This document shows positions 7,894-17,121 of a DNA stretch of 64,000 bases, piece by piece; position 1 is the first letter of the stretch, and the number at the start of each line of letters is the position of its first letter. The notes below the pieces were generated by a model that ran no database searches, had not been told where the DNA came from, and saw only the letters and a list, made by a program, of their open reading frames with translations. This DNA is from Paucisalibacillus globulus DSM 18846. GTDB taxonomy: Bacteria; Bacillota; Bacilli; Bacillales; Amphibacillaceae. Where the stretch lies: positions 1-64,000 of the forward strand of contig NZ_AXVK01000028.1 of the NCBI RefSeq assembly GCF_000482485.1, given 5' to 3'. The position numbers and the translations under genes were made by a program.

Positions 7894-9954
7894 ATGAAAA
7901 AGAGATACAAACTACTAAACTATTTCATTGTAACACTACTGTTTTTTACACCATTTTTCACACTCGGTACTAATGTGGCAGTAGCTAGCAACCAAGCATC
8001 TGCTCAACTAAAAGGTGAGCAACAGCATACAGTAGAATATTCTATCGTCATATCGGATGGTGAGGTTCCACTTTCCTCATATGATGTAGAAATCACAGAA
8101 GGAGATACAGTTCTAGATGCTTTAGTGAAGGCGACAGAAGGAAAACAAATTGATTTAGCATACAGTGGTCAAGATGATGGCGCATATGTAGAGGGTATTG
8201 ATGGAGTATTTGAATTTGATAGGGGTCCTGGCAGTGGCTGGATGTATCGAGTAAATGGTATTTTCCCTAACCGAGGTGCAGGTGTTATTAAACTAGTACC
8301 TGGAGACCAAGTGGAATGGCTATATACAACAGACCTTGGTCAGGATATAGGTGCAGAATTACAATCATTTCGAGACAACTTAGACCCTACCATTGTTGTC
8401 ACGGGGATTTCAAATAATGAAACCGTATACAATGAAGAATTGCACTTTCAAATTGAAGCCAGCAGTTATTTTGGTACAACGTTATCACCAATCGTAAAGG
8501 TAAATGATGTGGATATTTCTCCTAGTGAAGGAAACAACTTTTCTGTAGATTTACAAGAAGGCGTAAATACGATTCGCGTACAAGCTGGAGACTTAGATGG
8601 AAGAAGTGTTTCCCAAACTTATACAATCCAGTATGAAAAAACAGAAGAAAAAACTCCAGTACAACCAACACCAGGAAACGGTGAACTAGAGATCGACCAT
8701 GGACAAATCACCTCTGCCATTGAAAAAGCAAGTGACTTTATACTTGCCCATGGTGTCAATAGTGAATGGGAAGCAATTGGATTAGCAAGGGCTGGAGTAT
8801 CTATTCCAAGCTCCTATATAGATGTGTTAAACCAAAATGTGGAAGACCAGATTACCAATGGACTTGAAAATGGTCGTATAAAGATTACAGATATTGAACG
8901 CATTGCATTAGCAGCTGTTGCTATCGGATTAGACCCAACGGATATTGGTGGTAAAAATTTAATCGAATTAATTTATAACAGTCCAGAACGTCGTGGCGGT
9001 TATGACACCATGACATTCCAAGGAAATAATGGTCCAATTTTTGCTTTAGTTGCATTGGATAGCCAAAAATTCTCTGTTCCTGAAGATGCAAAGTGGACAA
9101 GACAAATGCTGATTGACGAATTACTGCGTACACAAAATGCTGATGGCAGCTGGTCTTTAAATGAGATGTTTAATACTCCTAGCGTAGATATAACTGGAAT
9201 GGCATTAATTGGACTGAGCCCTTATAAGGACCAACCTGCAGTTAAAGAAGCACTAGATCGTGCTGTTGAATGGCTTTCCAGTGTTCAAACCGTAAATGGT
9301 GGTTTTGATGGTGGTGATTTTGTTGGGGGGATTACAAGTGAAGCAACTTCACAGGTAATAATCGGCTTAACAGCCTATGGCATAGACCCTACATCGGATA
9401 AATTTACTAAAAACGGAAATAACATCATAACCCACTTTTTAGAATTCCAAAACCCAGATGGTGGTTTCAAACATACGATGGATTACGACTATTCAGATGC
9501 GATGGGTACAGAACAAGCATTACAAGCACTTGTGGCATACGATTTATTCCTAAATGGTAAAGGAAATCTCTATCACTTTGGACAACTTGATAATGAGGAT
9601 GACAAGGAAGAGAGTCCTGAAGAGGAAACTCCAGTAGATAATGAGGATGACCAAGGTGAGGACGCAACTTCAGGGAATGAAGAAAACAAAGACGAGGAAG
9701 TGACTCCTGGAAATCAAGAAGCTAACCATGACAAAGAAGAAGTCATTCCTGGGAACAAAGAAGATAGCACTAACAATGAAATCACACCTGGCAATATAAA
9801 ACAGGTAAAAACAGATCCAACAGAAAGCGGTAAAAAGTTACCAGATACTGCATCCAATCTTTATAACTTCCTATTTTTTGGTACTATTTTAATGCTAATT
9901 GGAGGAGTATTACTATACCTTCATATTAGAAAACAAACAAAACTAGTTTCATAA
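7894..9954 (+). CDS. LPxTA-anchored transcobalamin-like surface protein (DUF4430 plus alpha/alpha toroid)
   Basis: Probable surface B12-binding protein of 686 residues. The ATG at 7894 is preferred over 7888 because AGGAGG (7881-7886) needs about 7 nt of spacing. Numbered from 7888: signal peptide 1-33; DUF4430 domain about 49-158, with the hallmark GSGWMYRVNGIFPNRGAG; an Ig-like segment about 165-250; an alpha/alpha-toroid of prenyltransferase/transcobalamin type about 274-560, with repeated NADGSW, VNGGFDGG and NPDGGF turns; then an acidic PGN-rich linker, LPDTASNLYN near 651, membrane helix and positive tail. Vertebrate transcobalamin has toroid first and beta domain second; here the order is reversed. 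First gene of the riboswitch operon. B12 binding is inferred from fold and context, not proven by residues. Confidence 0.85.
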   Translation: MKKRYKLLNYFIVTLLFFTPFFTLGTNVAVASNQASAQLKGEQQHTVEYSIVISDGEVPLSSYDVEITEGDTVLDALVKATEGKQIDLAYSGQDDGAYVEGIDGVFEFDRGPGSGWMYRVNGIFPNRGAGVIKLVPGDQVEWLYTTDLGQDIGAELQSFRDNLDPTIVVTGISNNETVYNEELHFQIEASSYFGTTLSPIVKVNDVDISPSEGNNFSVDLQEGVNTIRVQAGDLDGRSVSQTYTIQYEKTEEKTPVQPTPGNGELEIDHGQITSAIEKASDFILAHGVNSEWEAIGLARAGVSIPSSYIDVLNQNVEDQITNGLENGRIKITDIERIALAAVAIGLDPTDIGGKNLIELIYNSPERRGGYDTMTFQGNNGPIFALVALDSQKFSVPEDAKWTRQMLIDELLRTQNADGSWSLNEMFNTPSVDITGMALIGLSPYKDQPAVKEALDRAVEWLSSVQTVNGGFDGGDFVGGITSEATSQVIIGLTAYGIDPTSDKFTKNGNNIITHFLEFQNPDGGFKHTMDYDYSDAMGTEQALQALVAYDLFLNGKGNLYHFGQLDNEDDKEESPEEETPVDNEDDQGEDATSGNEENKDEEVTPGNQEANHDKEEVIPGNKEDSTNNEITPGNIKQVKTDPTESGKKLPDTASNLYNFLFFGTILMLIGGVLLYLHIRKQTKLVS

Positions 9955-9967
9955 AAGGGGTGCTAGA

Positions 9968-10846
9968 ATGACAAATTGGTTCAAGCAGCTTTCACTAATC
10001 ATTACAATTTTTACTATATTTATCGTTATGGGCTGCAGTCCATCGATTGAGATGCCCTTATCAAAAGAAGAAGCCAGCCAACTAACGAAATTAGATGTGG
10101 AAGCTAGTCCGATAGAGAAAGCTAATCAAGATGAAGTTCTTAATAAAAATCCTGAAAAAACAAAAACGGAGTCAACGGAAACCCAAGGAAAAGATTCCAA
10201 TAGTAATAATAAGGAAAATAGCTCCTCCACTATGGAACAAAGTCCAGCTTCTAATTTTAAGTCAGAAACGAATTCAGAAAACGAAAAAACAAAACCAGAA
10301 TCCACTTCAAACGAAAACATAACAAAGTCTGAGAATAAGGCAGATACGAATCGTTCGGCTGTAAAGAATGAAAATAACAAACCTAAATCAACTACAGGAA
10401 AAGAAAATAGCACACCGTCTGATAAGAATAATAGCGATAAAAAACAGGATAGTACAGAGACTGAACCTACTCCTTCGCCATCCAATACCATTGTTTACTC
10501 CATCGTCATTTCGGAGGAAACCGATGAAATTCCACTTTCACCAACCGAGATGGAAATAGAGGAAGGGGATACAGTCTTAGATGCCTTAATTAACATAACG
10601 ATGGCTAAGAGTATTCAAATGGACTATCGTGGCGGACAAGGTGCTACAGCTTATGTAGAAGGCATTGCTAATGTTTATGAGTTTGACCGTGGCCAAGGTA
10701 GCGGATGGATGTATCGGGTTAATGGTATTTTTCCAGACCGTGGAGCCGGTGTTGTTCCACTACTACCAGGTGACCGAGTCGAATGGCTGTATACTACGGA
10801 TTTAGGTGTGGACTTAGGTGCTAACCTACAACCTTTTCGAAGGTAA
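9968..10846 (+). CDS. DUF4430 lipoprotein, candidate B12 relay/binding protein
   Basis: 292 residues. A lipoprotein signal ends in the lipobox VMGC with Cys23. A long Lys/Glu/Asn/Ser/Thr-rich disordered linker (about 30-170) follows. A C-terminal DUF4430 domain (about 175-288) shares GSGWMYRVNGIFP, RGAG and GDRVEWLYTTDLG with the preceding gene's product, so the two are paralogous over this domain. It starts 13 nt after the previous stop, with GGGGTG as RBS. The lipid anchor places the domain at the outer membrane face next to the ECF transporter, while the linker could let it reach into the wall. The S component itself normally binds the vitamin, so a relay role is inference. Confidence 0.8.
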   Translation: MTNWFKQLSLIITIFTIFIVMGCSPSIEMPLSKEEASQLTKLDVEASPIEKANQDEVLNKNPEKTKTESTETQGKDSNSNNKENSSSTMEQSPASNFKSETNSENEKTKPESTSNENITKSENKADTNRSAVKNENNKPKSTTGKENSTPSDKNNSDKKQDSTETEPTPSPSNTIVYSIVISEETDEIPLSPTEMEIEEGDTVLDALINITMAKSIQMDYRGGQGATAYVEGIANVYEFDRGQGSGWMYRVNGIFPDRGAGVVPLLPGDRVEWLYTTDLGVDLGANLQPFRR

Positions 10847-11099
10847 GTTCAACACAACAGAATAAATTAAAAAAGGATAAAGTCGCGCGAGCTAAGACGT
10901 AACTTGCGCGAAAATCCGTAAAATTCCGAAAGAATTGGAAAGATTCGCGCCACCTTACCGTGGCTTAGTGATGTGGTTCTTGTGTACGTATTCAATAATC
11001 TGACGCAAGTTCTCCATCACCTCATGTAGAAAAATGGTGGAGTCACGCGAGTCTTTACTTTTTACGCAACTTAGGCTTCAAAGAAAGATGGTGATCAGT
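10847..11099 (+). other. 253-bp intergenic stretch inside the B12 operon, unexplained
   Basis: This gap interrupts an otherwise tight operon. It is richer in CG dinucleotides than its surroundings (GTCGCGCGAG, ACTTGCGCGAAAA near the left end; GTCACGCGAG, TTACGCAACTT near the right end), with loosely similar ends. I find no gene, no clear terminator and no REP copy. It may be a decayed insertion or a processed RNA spacer. Confidence 0.4.
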
Positions 11100-11978
11100 A
11101 TGGAAAGCGGGTTTCGTAGCTACCATCCATATGTTCAATTTTGCTATTATCTTTTTGCTGGTTTTTTAATCATGTATTTCAACCATCCTATATTTTTAAC
11201 TAGTGTTTTATTATTATTAATCCTTGTCAACCTATCCCATGATGGTGGAAAAGCATTAAGAAAATGGATTCTTATTCTCGTCATCATGAGTGCCATCATT
11301 ATCCTCTTGAATCCCTTTTTAGTTTCAAGGGGAACAACTATTTTATTTTATTTTCGCGGGAAGCAAGTGACTCTCGAGGCAGCAATGTATGGCATAACGA
11401 TGGCATTATTCATTGTTAACATTCTGATTCTATTTATCTCTTTTAATTTAATATTAAATGGCAACCGATTTTTATACATATTTTCAAAGTTTCTCCCTCG
11501 TACTGCATTTTTAATTATGATTTCGATTCGATTTGTTCCGTTGTTAAAAAGAAGATTGGATCAAATAAGTGAGGTCCATCTCATTCGCGGCATGAGTATG
11601 ACTACTGGGAGTCTTAAAAGTAGAATGAAGAATGGAATGTTACGAATGCAGATTTTATTAACATGGTCACTCGAAGAAGCTGTCCAATCCGCAGATTCAA
11701 TGAAAGCAAGAGGTTATGGCTTAGGAAACAAGACATCCTATATCCCTTATAAAATGAAAAAACGAGATTGGAGTTGGCTTATTACCCTATGTATTCTTTT
11801 TTGTCTTTGTATTGCCGGTGGAACGTTAGGTTATGGAAAGTTAATGATATATCCCGAACTTGGTACCTTAGATTTCTTTTTAATAGATTGGGTTTTATTC
11901 ATTTGTATGATTATGCTAGTTGCATTTCCATTAATGATTGAAGGGAGAGAAAAAATACGGTGGAAATTTTCAAGATAA
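11100..11978 (+). CDS. ECF transporter T component (CbiQ/EcfT family)
   Basis: Energy-coupling membrane subunit of 292 residues with about five hydrophobic helices. The two Ala-Arg-Gly type coupling motifs are present as IRGMSM and KARGYG, which contact the ATPases in this family. The reading frame is open from 11034, but the ATG at 11100 is chosen because GGTGA lies 5 nt upstream. It overlaps the following ATPase gene by 19 nt. Position between a B12 riboswitch leader and an S component points to cobalamin transport. T components are poorly substrate-specific, so function is assigned from the operon. Confidence 0.87.
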   Translation: MESGFRSYHPYVQFCYYLFAGFLIMYFNHPIFLTSVLLLLILVNLSHDGGKALRKWILILVIMSAIIILLNPFLVSRGTTILFYFRGKQVTLEAAMYGITMALFIVNILILFISFNLILNGNRFLYIFSKFLPRTAFLIMISIRFVPLLKRRLDQISEVHLIRGMSMTTGSLKSRMKNGMLRMQILLTWSLEEAVQSADSMKARGYGLGNKTSYIPYKMKKRDWSWLITLCILFCLCIAGGTLGYGKLMIYPELGTLDFFLIDWVLFICMIMLVAFPLMIEGREKIRWKFSR

Positions 11979-13648
11979 AGGACTTGTCATTTAAATATCC
12001 AGACACAGAGGAGAAGGCACTTAATCATTTATCATTAACTATATATGCCGGAGAATTTGTTGTCATCTGTGGACCGAGTGGTTGTGGAAAATCAACATTA
12101 CTTCGTTTGATGAAAAAAGACCTCTCCCCGTTTGGTGATACATCGGGTGATATCCTATATGTCGGAAAATCACTAAATGATTGGGATGAAAAAACACTCG
12201 TTGAAGATATTGGATTCCTCTTTCAAGACCCGGATAACCAAATCATTATGGAAGATGTATTACAGGAGATTGTTTTCGGACTAGAAAATATAGGTTGTTC
12301 TAATGTAGAAATGCGGAAACGAGTTGCCGAGTTGGTTCACACATTTGGTTATGAACAATTATTAGATAAGAAGGTTTCCGAGCTATCTGGTGGACAAAAG
12401 CAAATCTTAAATCTTCTATCCATTTTGTTGTTAAAACCAAAGGTCCTTCTTCTTGATGAACCGACATCCCAATTGGATCCAATTGCTGCAAAAGACCTAC
12501 TTCTTATTCTAGAACGATTGAATACCGAATTAGGTATAACTATTATATTAGTAGAACACAGATTAGAAGAATTATTCGACCTAGCTGACCGCGTCATGAT
12601 GATGGACAAGGGAGATATTGCTTGCAACGGGACATCTAGGGAAGTTATACATGCCATTCATCAACAACAAGATCAACGATTCCTTTTGTATCTTCCGGCT
12701 GTTTCCCTCTTATACTTGGAGAAGTCGTTAGACACGTCAATGGAGGGCATACCATTAAATGTAAAACATTGCAAAGCATGGATGTCATCTGTATCAAGTA
12801 AGATTTCCTCCAACGTTATGGTATCAGAACAGAAAGCAATATCTAACGAAAGACCAATCATTGAATTGAAAGATGTCTTCTATCAATTTAACAAGGACTT
12901 ACCAATGGTACTCCGGGATCTTAATATCCAGGTTAATACGGGAGATTTTCATGCGATTATAGGTGGCAATGGTTCTGGTAAGACAACCTTATTAAAAGTT
13001 TGTTTAGGTATACTAAAACCCCAGCGAGGGACAGTACGTATTTTCGGGAAAAAATATAGTAAGAAACTAGGGCTTGAGCTATATAAGAAAATTGCCTATA
13101 TACCACAGAATCCACTTACCTTTTTTGTTCAGGATTCCATTGAAAAAGAGATGTACCATATCGCTCAAGAGCGCAATATCAAAAATCCAGAATTAATCAT
13201 AACGAAACGATTACAGCAGTTGGGTATTAACCATTTAAGAAAAAAACACCCCTATGACTGTTCTGGTGGGGAAATTCAAAAAGCAGCCCTTGCCTGTATG
13301 TTGATGGAGGAACCTGAAATATTATTCATTGATGAACCAACAAAAGGGCTAGATCCAATTTCCAAGCAACAGCTAGCAAAAATCCTCAACCAATTACATT
13401 TGGATGGGATAACGATAATAATGGTTACACATGATATTGAATTTGCAGCGCAACATGCGACAACATGTGCGATGATGTTTAATGGGAATATTACAGTGGA
13501 AGCATCACCTGAGAAGCTGTTTAAAGGAAATTACTTTTATACAACCACCATGAATCGGGTAACACAAAATAGTGATTTTCCTGAAGTATTAACGCTGGAG
13601 GAGGCAAAAGCTTTATGGAAAAAAGAAAAACTATTCTCCTCCTTATAA
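11960..13648 (+). CDS. ECF transporter ATPase, two fused ABC domains (EcfA-A')
   Basis: Powers vitamin uptake. 562 residues hold two ABC ATPase domains in one chain: the first with Walker A GPSGCGKST (about 37-45), signature LSGGQ and Walker B VLLLDEPTS; the second with Walker A GGNGSGKTT (about 334-342), signature CSGGE and Walker B ILFIDEPTK. Most ECF systems use two separate ATPase genes; fused forms are known in several substrate-specific systems. It begins with GTG at 11960 inside the end of the T gene, and its end overlaps the S gene by 34 nt, indicating translational coupling. Confidence 0.9.
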   Translation: MEIFKIKDLSFKYPDTEEKALNHLSLTIYAGEFVVICGPSGCGKSTLLRLMKKDLSPFGDTSGDILYVGKSLNDWDEKTLVEDIGFLFQDPDNQIIMEDVLQEIVFGLENIGCSNVEMRKRVAELVHTFGYEQLLDKKVSELSGGQKQILNLLSILLLKPKVLLLDEPTSQLDPIAAKDLLLILERLNTELGITIILVEHRLEELFDLADRVMMMDKGDIACNGTSREVIHAIHQQQDQRFLLYLPAVSLLYLEKSLDTSMEGIPLNVKHCKAWMSSVSSKISSNVMVSEQKAISNERPIIELKDVFYQFNKDLPMVLRDLNIQVNTGDFHAIIGGNGSGKTTLLKVCLGILKPQRGTVRIFGKKYSKKLGLELYKKIAYIPQNPLTFFVQDSIEKEMYHIAQERNIKNPELIITKRLQQLGINHLRKKHPYDCSGGEIQKAALACMLMEEPEILFIDEPTKGLDPISKQQLAKILNQLHLDGITIIMVTHDIEFAAQHATTCAMMFNGNITVEASPEKLFKGNYFYTTTMNRVTQNSDFPEVLTLEEAKALWKKEKLFSSL

Positions 13649-14292
13649 TTATATTATTTAGTTTGATTGTCGTCTCATTTATTCTTTTTCCTTACCAGCA
13701 TTATTTAATATTAAGCTTGGCTATCATCGGGATTATCTTTTTCATTTTCTTTACTCGTTTTGAAATAAGAAAAATTAAAGCAAGGGAAATAGTGATTTTA
13801 GCCATTCTTGCGGCAACCGCTGCAATCTCCCGCGTACCTTTTGCAGGATTACCAAGTATTCAACCTACCTCTTTTGTTATCATTACGGTAGGACTTGTCT
13901 TTGGAGCAGAATCAGGATTTCTGGTCGGCGCAGTTGCAGCAATTGTTTCCAATATCTTTCTAGGACAAGGACCTTGGACACCATGGCAAATGTTTGCTTG
14001 GGGAACAATGGGACTAAGTGCTGGATTATTACGTATGTTTCTATGTAAAAAATGGATGCAATGCTTCTTCGGCTTTATCTGGGGATTTGTCTTTGGTTGG
14101 ATTATGAATTTATGGATCATCACGAGCAACGCACAGAACTTCTCATGGGAATTCCTTGCTAGCGTTTATTTTTCTAGCATCTCTCATGATTTAGCACATG
14201 CGATATGTAATGTGGTGTTTATTATTATTTTCAGCACGAGTTGGGTTAAGATACTCCAACGATTTAAGAGAAAACATGGGTTATTGAATTAA
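13615..14292 (+). CDS. ECF transporter S component, putative cobalamin-specific (CbrT-like)
   Basis: Integral membrane substrate-binding subunit of 225 residues with about six helices. The motif RVPFAGLPSIQPTSF and the following FGAESGFLVGAVAA are of the kind seen in Firmicute S components for B12 and related vitamins. GGAGG precedes the ATG inside the end of the ATPase gene. With the B12 riboswitch upstream, cobalamin (CbrT-type) is the best substrate; cobinamide or another corrinoid would also fit. Followed by a perfect REP hairpin that probably ends the operon. Confidence 0.8.
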   Translation: MEKRKTILLLIIILFSLIVVSFILFPYQHYLILSLAIIGIIFFIFFTRFEIRKIKAREIVILAILAATAAISRVPFAGLPSIQPTSFVIITVGLVFGAESGFLVGAVAAIVSNIFLGQGPWTPWQMFAWGTMGLSAGLLRMFLCKKWMQCFFGFIWGFVFGWIMNLWIITSNAQNFSWEFLASVYFSSISHDLAHAICNVVFIIIFSTSWVKILQRFKRKHGLLN

Positions 14293-14322
14293 AACAGCCA
14301 CACAAACAACCACAAAAAATAG

Positions 14323-14380
14323 AGCCGTGGGGACAGGTTCCTTGGCAGGGCCAAGGAACCTGTCCCCACGGCTTCTTTTT
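14323..14380. terminator. bidirectional terminator built from a perfect inverted REP pair
   Basis: Forward REP 14323-14346 and inverted REP 14350-14373 are exact reverse complements over 24 bp with a 3-nt loop. TTCTTTTT follows on the plus strand, and A-rich sequence (CACAAAAAAT) lies on the other side. It separates two convergent genes, so it should terminate both. Confidence 0.85.
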
Positions 14381-16765
14381 ATGGAACTAGTTGAAGTGTT
14401 TGACCTTTATCTGTGTCTAATTTTGTCTTATGATAAGTCCCCTCTACCCAATCATCCATCTGGTCATGATACCATTCGCTTCTAAAATGCCCTTCTTGTC
14501 CGGGACCAACTATATGGTACCCAGTAGTAGGTTCACCCATATCAATGACAAACCGCCATGACGCGCCATGATCTACTTCTCCTGTTTCTGTATCGTAAGC
14601 TGCTGCCATTGATGTTACGCTACTTCCCCCAACCGGAAGTGAATCTTCATGATTGAAGAAGTAAGCTAATACTGGATGAACCGCTGATAATGGATGTGGG
14701 AACTGGACTTGATGATACTCTCCCCACTCCCAAGTAAGCATATCGTCCCCATATTCTTCAGTAAGTTTCTCTATGGTATGTTGTAAAGATAGATGAAGCA
14801 CACTCTCCAGTCCCCCATTATCATCAAACCATATGGAACTATTACCACTTGCAGCATTTCGAAGGATTTCATCCGTCGTTTGACCACGGCTATTAAATAA
14901 ACCCATGACCCCATCTGGTAGATTTTGATATAAAATCACTTCTACTTCGTCCATCCAATGGTGGAAAATTAATGGCTGTGCTGCATCAACTTGATCAATA
15001 TAATCCCAATCTTCAAGTAGCGATACCGCTGCAGATTCAGAGTCTGTTAACATCGCTTCTTCCAGAACTCCTAAGAAAATTGGTACAAATTCCCTTGCTT
15101 GTAAATTCATTTGATCCATCTGTAGATCCATCATGTCCTCTGCAGTTAGTGAATCATTCGACTCCAGCACCTCAGCAATTCTCTCATATCGATACGGCTG
15201 TGCCCACACATTACTAATATGGTAAGGATATTTATCACTCGCTATTTTATTATTTGCTGTTGCGATAAATCCTTTTTCCGGATTAACTACGCTTGGCAAT
15301 TCATCAAATGGAATATAGTCTTCCAATATATATTCAGATTCCCAACCTGGAAGCGGCAATAACGCGTCCTCGCTATTTTCATAGATAGGAATTTTACCAT
15401 TTGCTTTATAGGCAACCGTGCCATCCTTAGATGCAAAAACAAAATTTTGCGCTGGAACGAGGAATTTCTCTAATCCTTTCTCGAATTCCTCCCAGTCTGA
15501 TGCTCGATTCATTTCTAGAATGGCTTCTAGTTCTGTCGTTGCATCTAGTGCAGTCCATCTTAATGACATCACCGTATCTTTTCCACTCTCCTCAGCAAAT
15601 TCCGATACAATTGGTCCATGCCTTGTCTCCACTACTTGATAGTCAAGTGTTCCTCCATCCTTCACGCGGATTGGTTCATCAATAATAGTTGCCTCTTCCC
15701 ATTCTCCTTCAAAAAGAAATTCATTAGGATTATCGGGATTTCTTTTTTCTAAGTAGAGCTGTTGAACATCCGGACCGGTGTTTGTTACTCCCCAGGCGAT
15801 TTTGTCATTATGGCCAAGAATAATTCCTGGAACTCCTGCAAAAATTACTCCACTTACATTCAAGTCTTTCGTCTGTAAGTGCATTTGCATCCAAATGGAC
15901 GGGGTAGCCAAACCAAGATGTGGGTCATCGGCAAGTAATGGCAGACCTGATTCTGTTTTCTCCCCGCTCACAACCCAATTATTACTTCCGTTATACGCAT
16001 GGGGAATCACTGCCTTTTCAAAACTTGCAGCAACATCAACCACTTCTTCATCATTTATGATTGTCGTTTATTTTCAGGATAAACAGGAAATAGTTCATAT
16101 GCTTTTTCCTCATCAAATTCATTCATTACATAGTAATTAAACGCCTGTCTTTCCCAATGTCCACCAAGGTCAAACGCCATAAATTTTCCAATCGTTAAAG
16201 AATCAATTGGTGTCCACTCAGCTGGCTCACTTCCCAACAGTAAAAATTCAACCGGTAAGGCATTAGCATCCGTTGCTTCTTGGATATATGCGTTGACACC
16301 ATCAGCAAACCATTGTAAAACCTGCTTGCTCTCATCGGTATAAATAGCATACGACCTTTCCGCAGCACGTCTTAATCCTAGCGTACGAAAATATTTATCC
16401 TGGTCAACTACTGCCTCCCCAACAACTTCACTTAACATTCCAGATGCCTGTCTCCTTGATAATTCCATTTGGAACATTCGATTTTGTGCTTGCATATACC
16501 CTTGAGCTATATATAAATCATGATCATTTGATGCTCGAATATGCGGAACCCCGTGCTCATCCGTCGTTACAATAACTTCCTCTTGTAACCCAGGAATTTG
16601 AATCGTTCCATCAACCTGTGGAAGTGATTTATTTATGTATCCGTTTACAAAAAATAAACTAACGACACAAAGTACTATTAAAACCCCAACAACTATTAAA
16701 CTTACTTTCTTCCAACTTCTCTTCCTTTTTTCTGGTAAAACTTCAGACATGCTCGGTTCCTGCAT
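14379..16765 (-). pseudogene. penicillin acylase family (Ntn hydrolase) gene with a frameshift
   Basis: Two frames together make one acylase of about 800 residues. The N-terminal part (16765 to 16055, 236 residues) has a membrane anchor (about 20-42) and the alpha-subunit region. The C-terminal part (down to 14379) has the spacer, the autoprocessing site NG-SNNW with the catalytic N-terminal Ser, and the beta subunit. The N-terminal frame stops just after PENK. Adding one A to the short A-run at 16067-16069 would join the frames as PENKTTIINDEEVVDV. It is therefore either a recent single-base inactivation or a sequencing error. The family hydrolyses amide bonds of beta-lactams or acyl-homoserine lactones; the substrate is unknown here. 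Confidence 0.85.
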
Positions 16766-17059
16766 CGTACAAGCCCCCTATATTTCAAATTTTCCGATAG
16801 TTAAATCATATCATTTTTGAGGGGTGCCTGTCACTTCCCGTTTTTTGAATTATTTTGTCGAATAGAGGGATTATTTAGGGCTGTTTTTGATGAGATTCTC
16901 TTAATTTGGGGATAGTCTTTATCCAAGATTATGCTGCATATTGTTCCAATCCACTAAACATCTTTACGTTTATAATCGAGACCGGATCAGAAATAATTAA
17001 TATGCCACTTTTGGGGTGTATTTTTCGATTATTACAATGAGAAGATAAACCTAAAATAA
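16766..17059. other. intergenic region without a recognised gene
   Basis: AT-rich spacer between the acylase start and the alaT terminator. It includes the upstream region of the acylase gene. A very degenerate REP-like string (GTGCCTGTCACTTCCCG near 16830) is the only recognisable item. Confidence 0.4.
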
Positions 17060-17098
17060 GGAGAGAATTTTTAAAAAACAGACTAAAAATCCTCTCCC
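17060..17098 (-). terminator. terminator of alaR-alaT
   Basis: On the minus strand, GGAGAGGATTTTTA pairs with TAAAAATTCTCTCC across a short loop, followed by TTATTTT. It lies 23 nt beyond the alaT stop. Confidence 0.7.
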
Positions 17099-17121
17099 GT
17101 AATCATTAGTTTTACATTAAA

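Noticed and set aside
10126-10491. 121-residue frame opposite the lipoprotein linker
   Set aside because: A by-product of the low-complexity Lys/Glu/Ser codons of the real gene; hydrophobic nonsense with no start signal.
14379-16043. Independent 554-residue acylase gene starting at GTG
   Set aside because: It lacks the membrane anchor and most of the alpha subunit, which lie upstream in another frame; it is better read as one gene with a frameshift.
16816-16846. Degenerate REP (GTGCCTGTCACTTCCCG)
   Set aside because: Only part of the core is kept and no hairpin half can be aligned with confidence.
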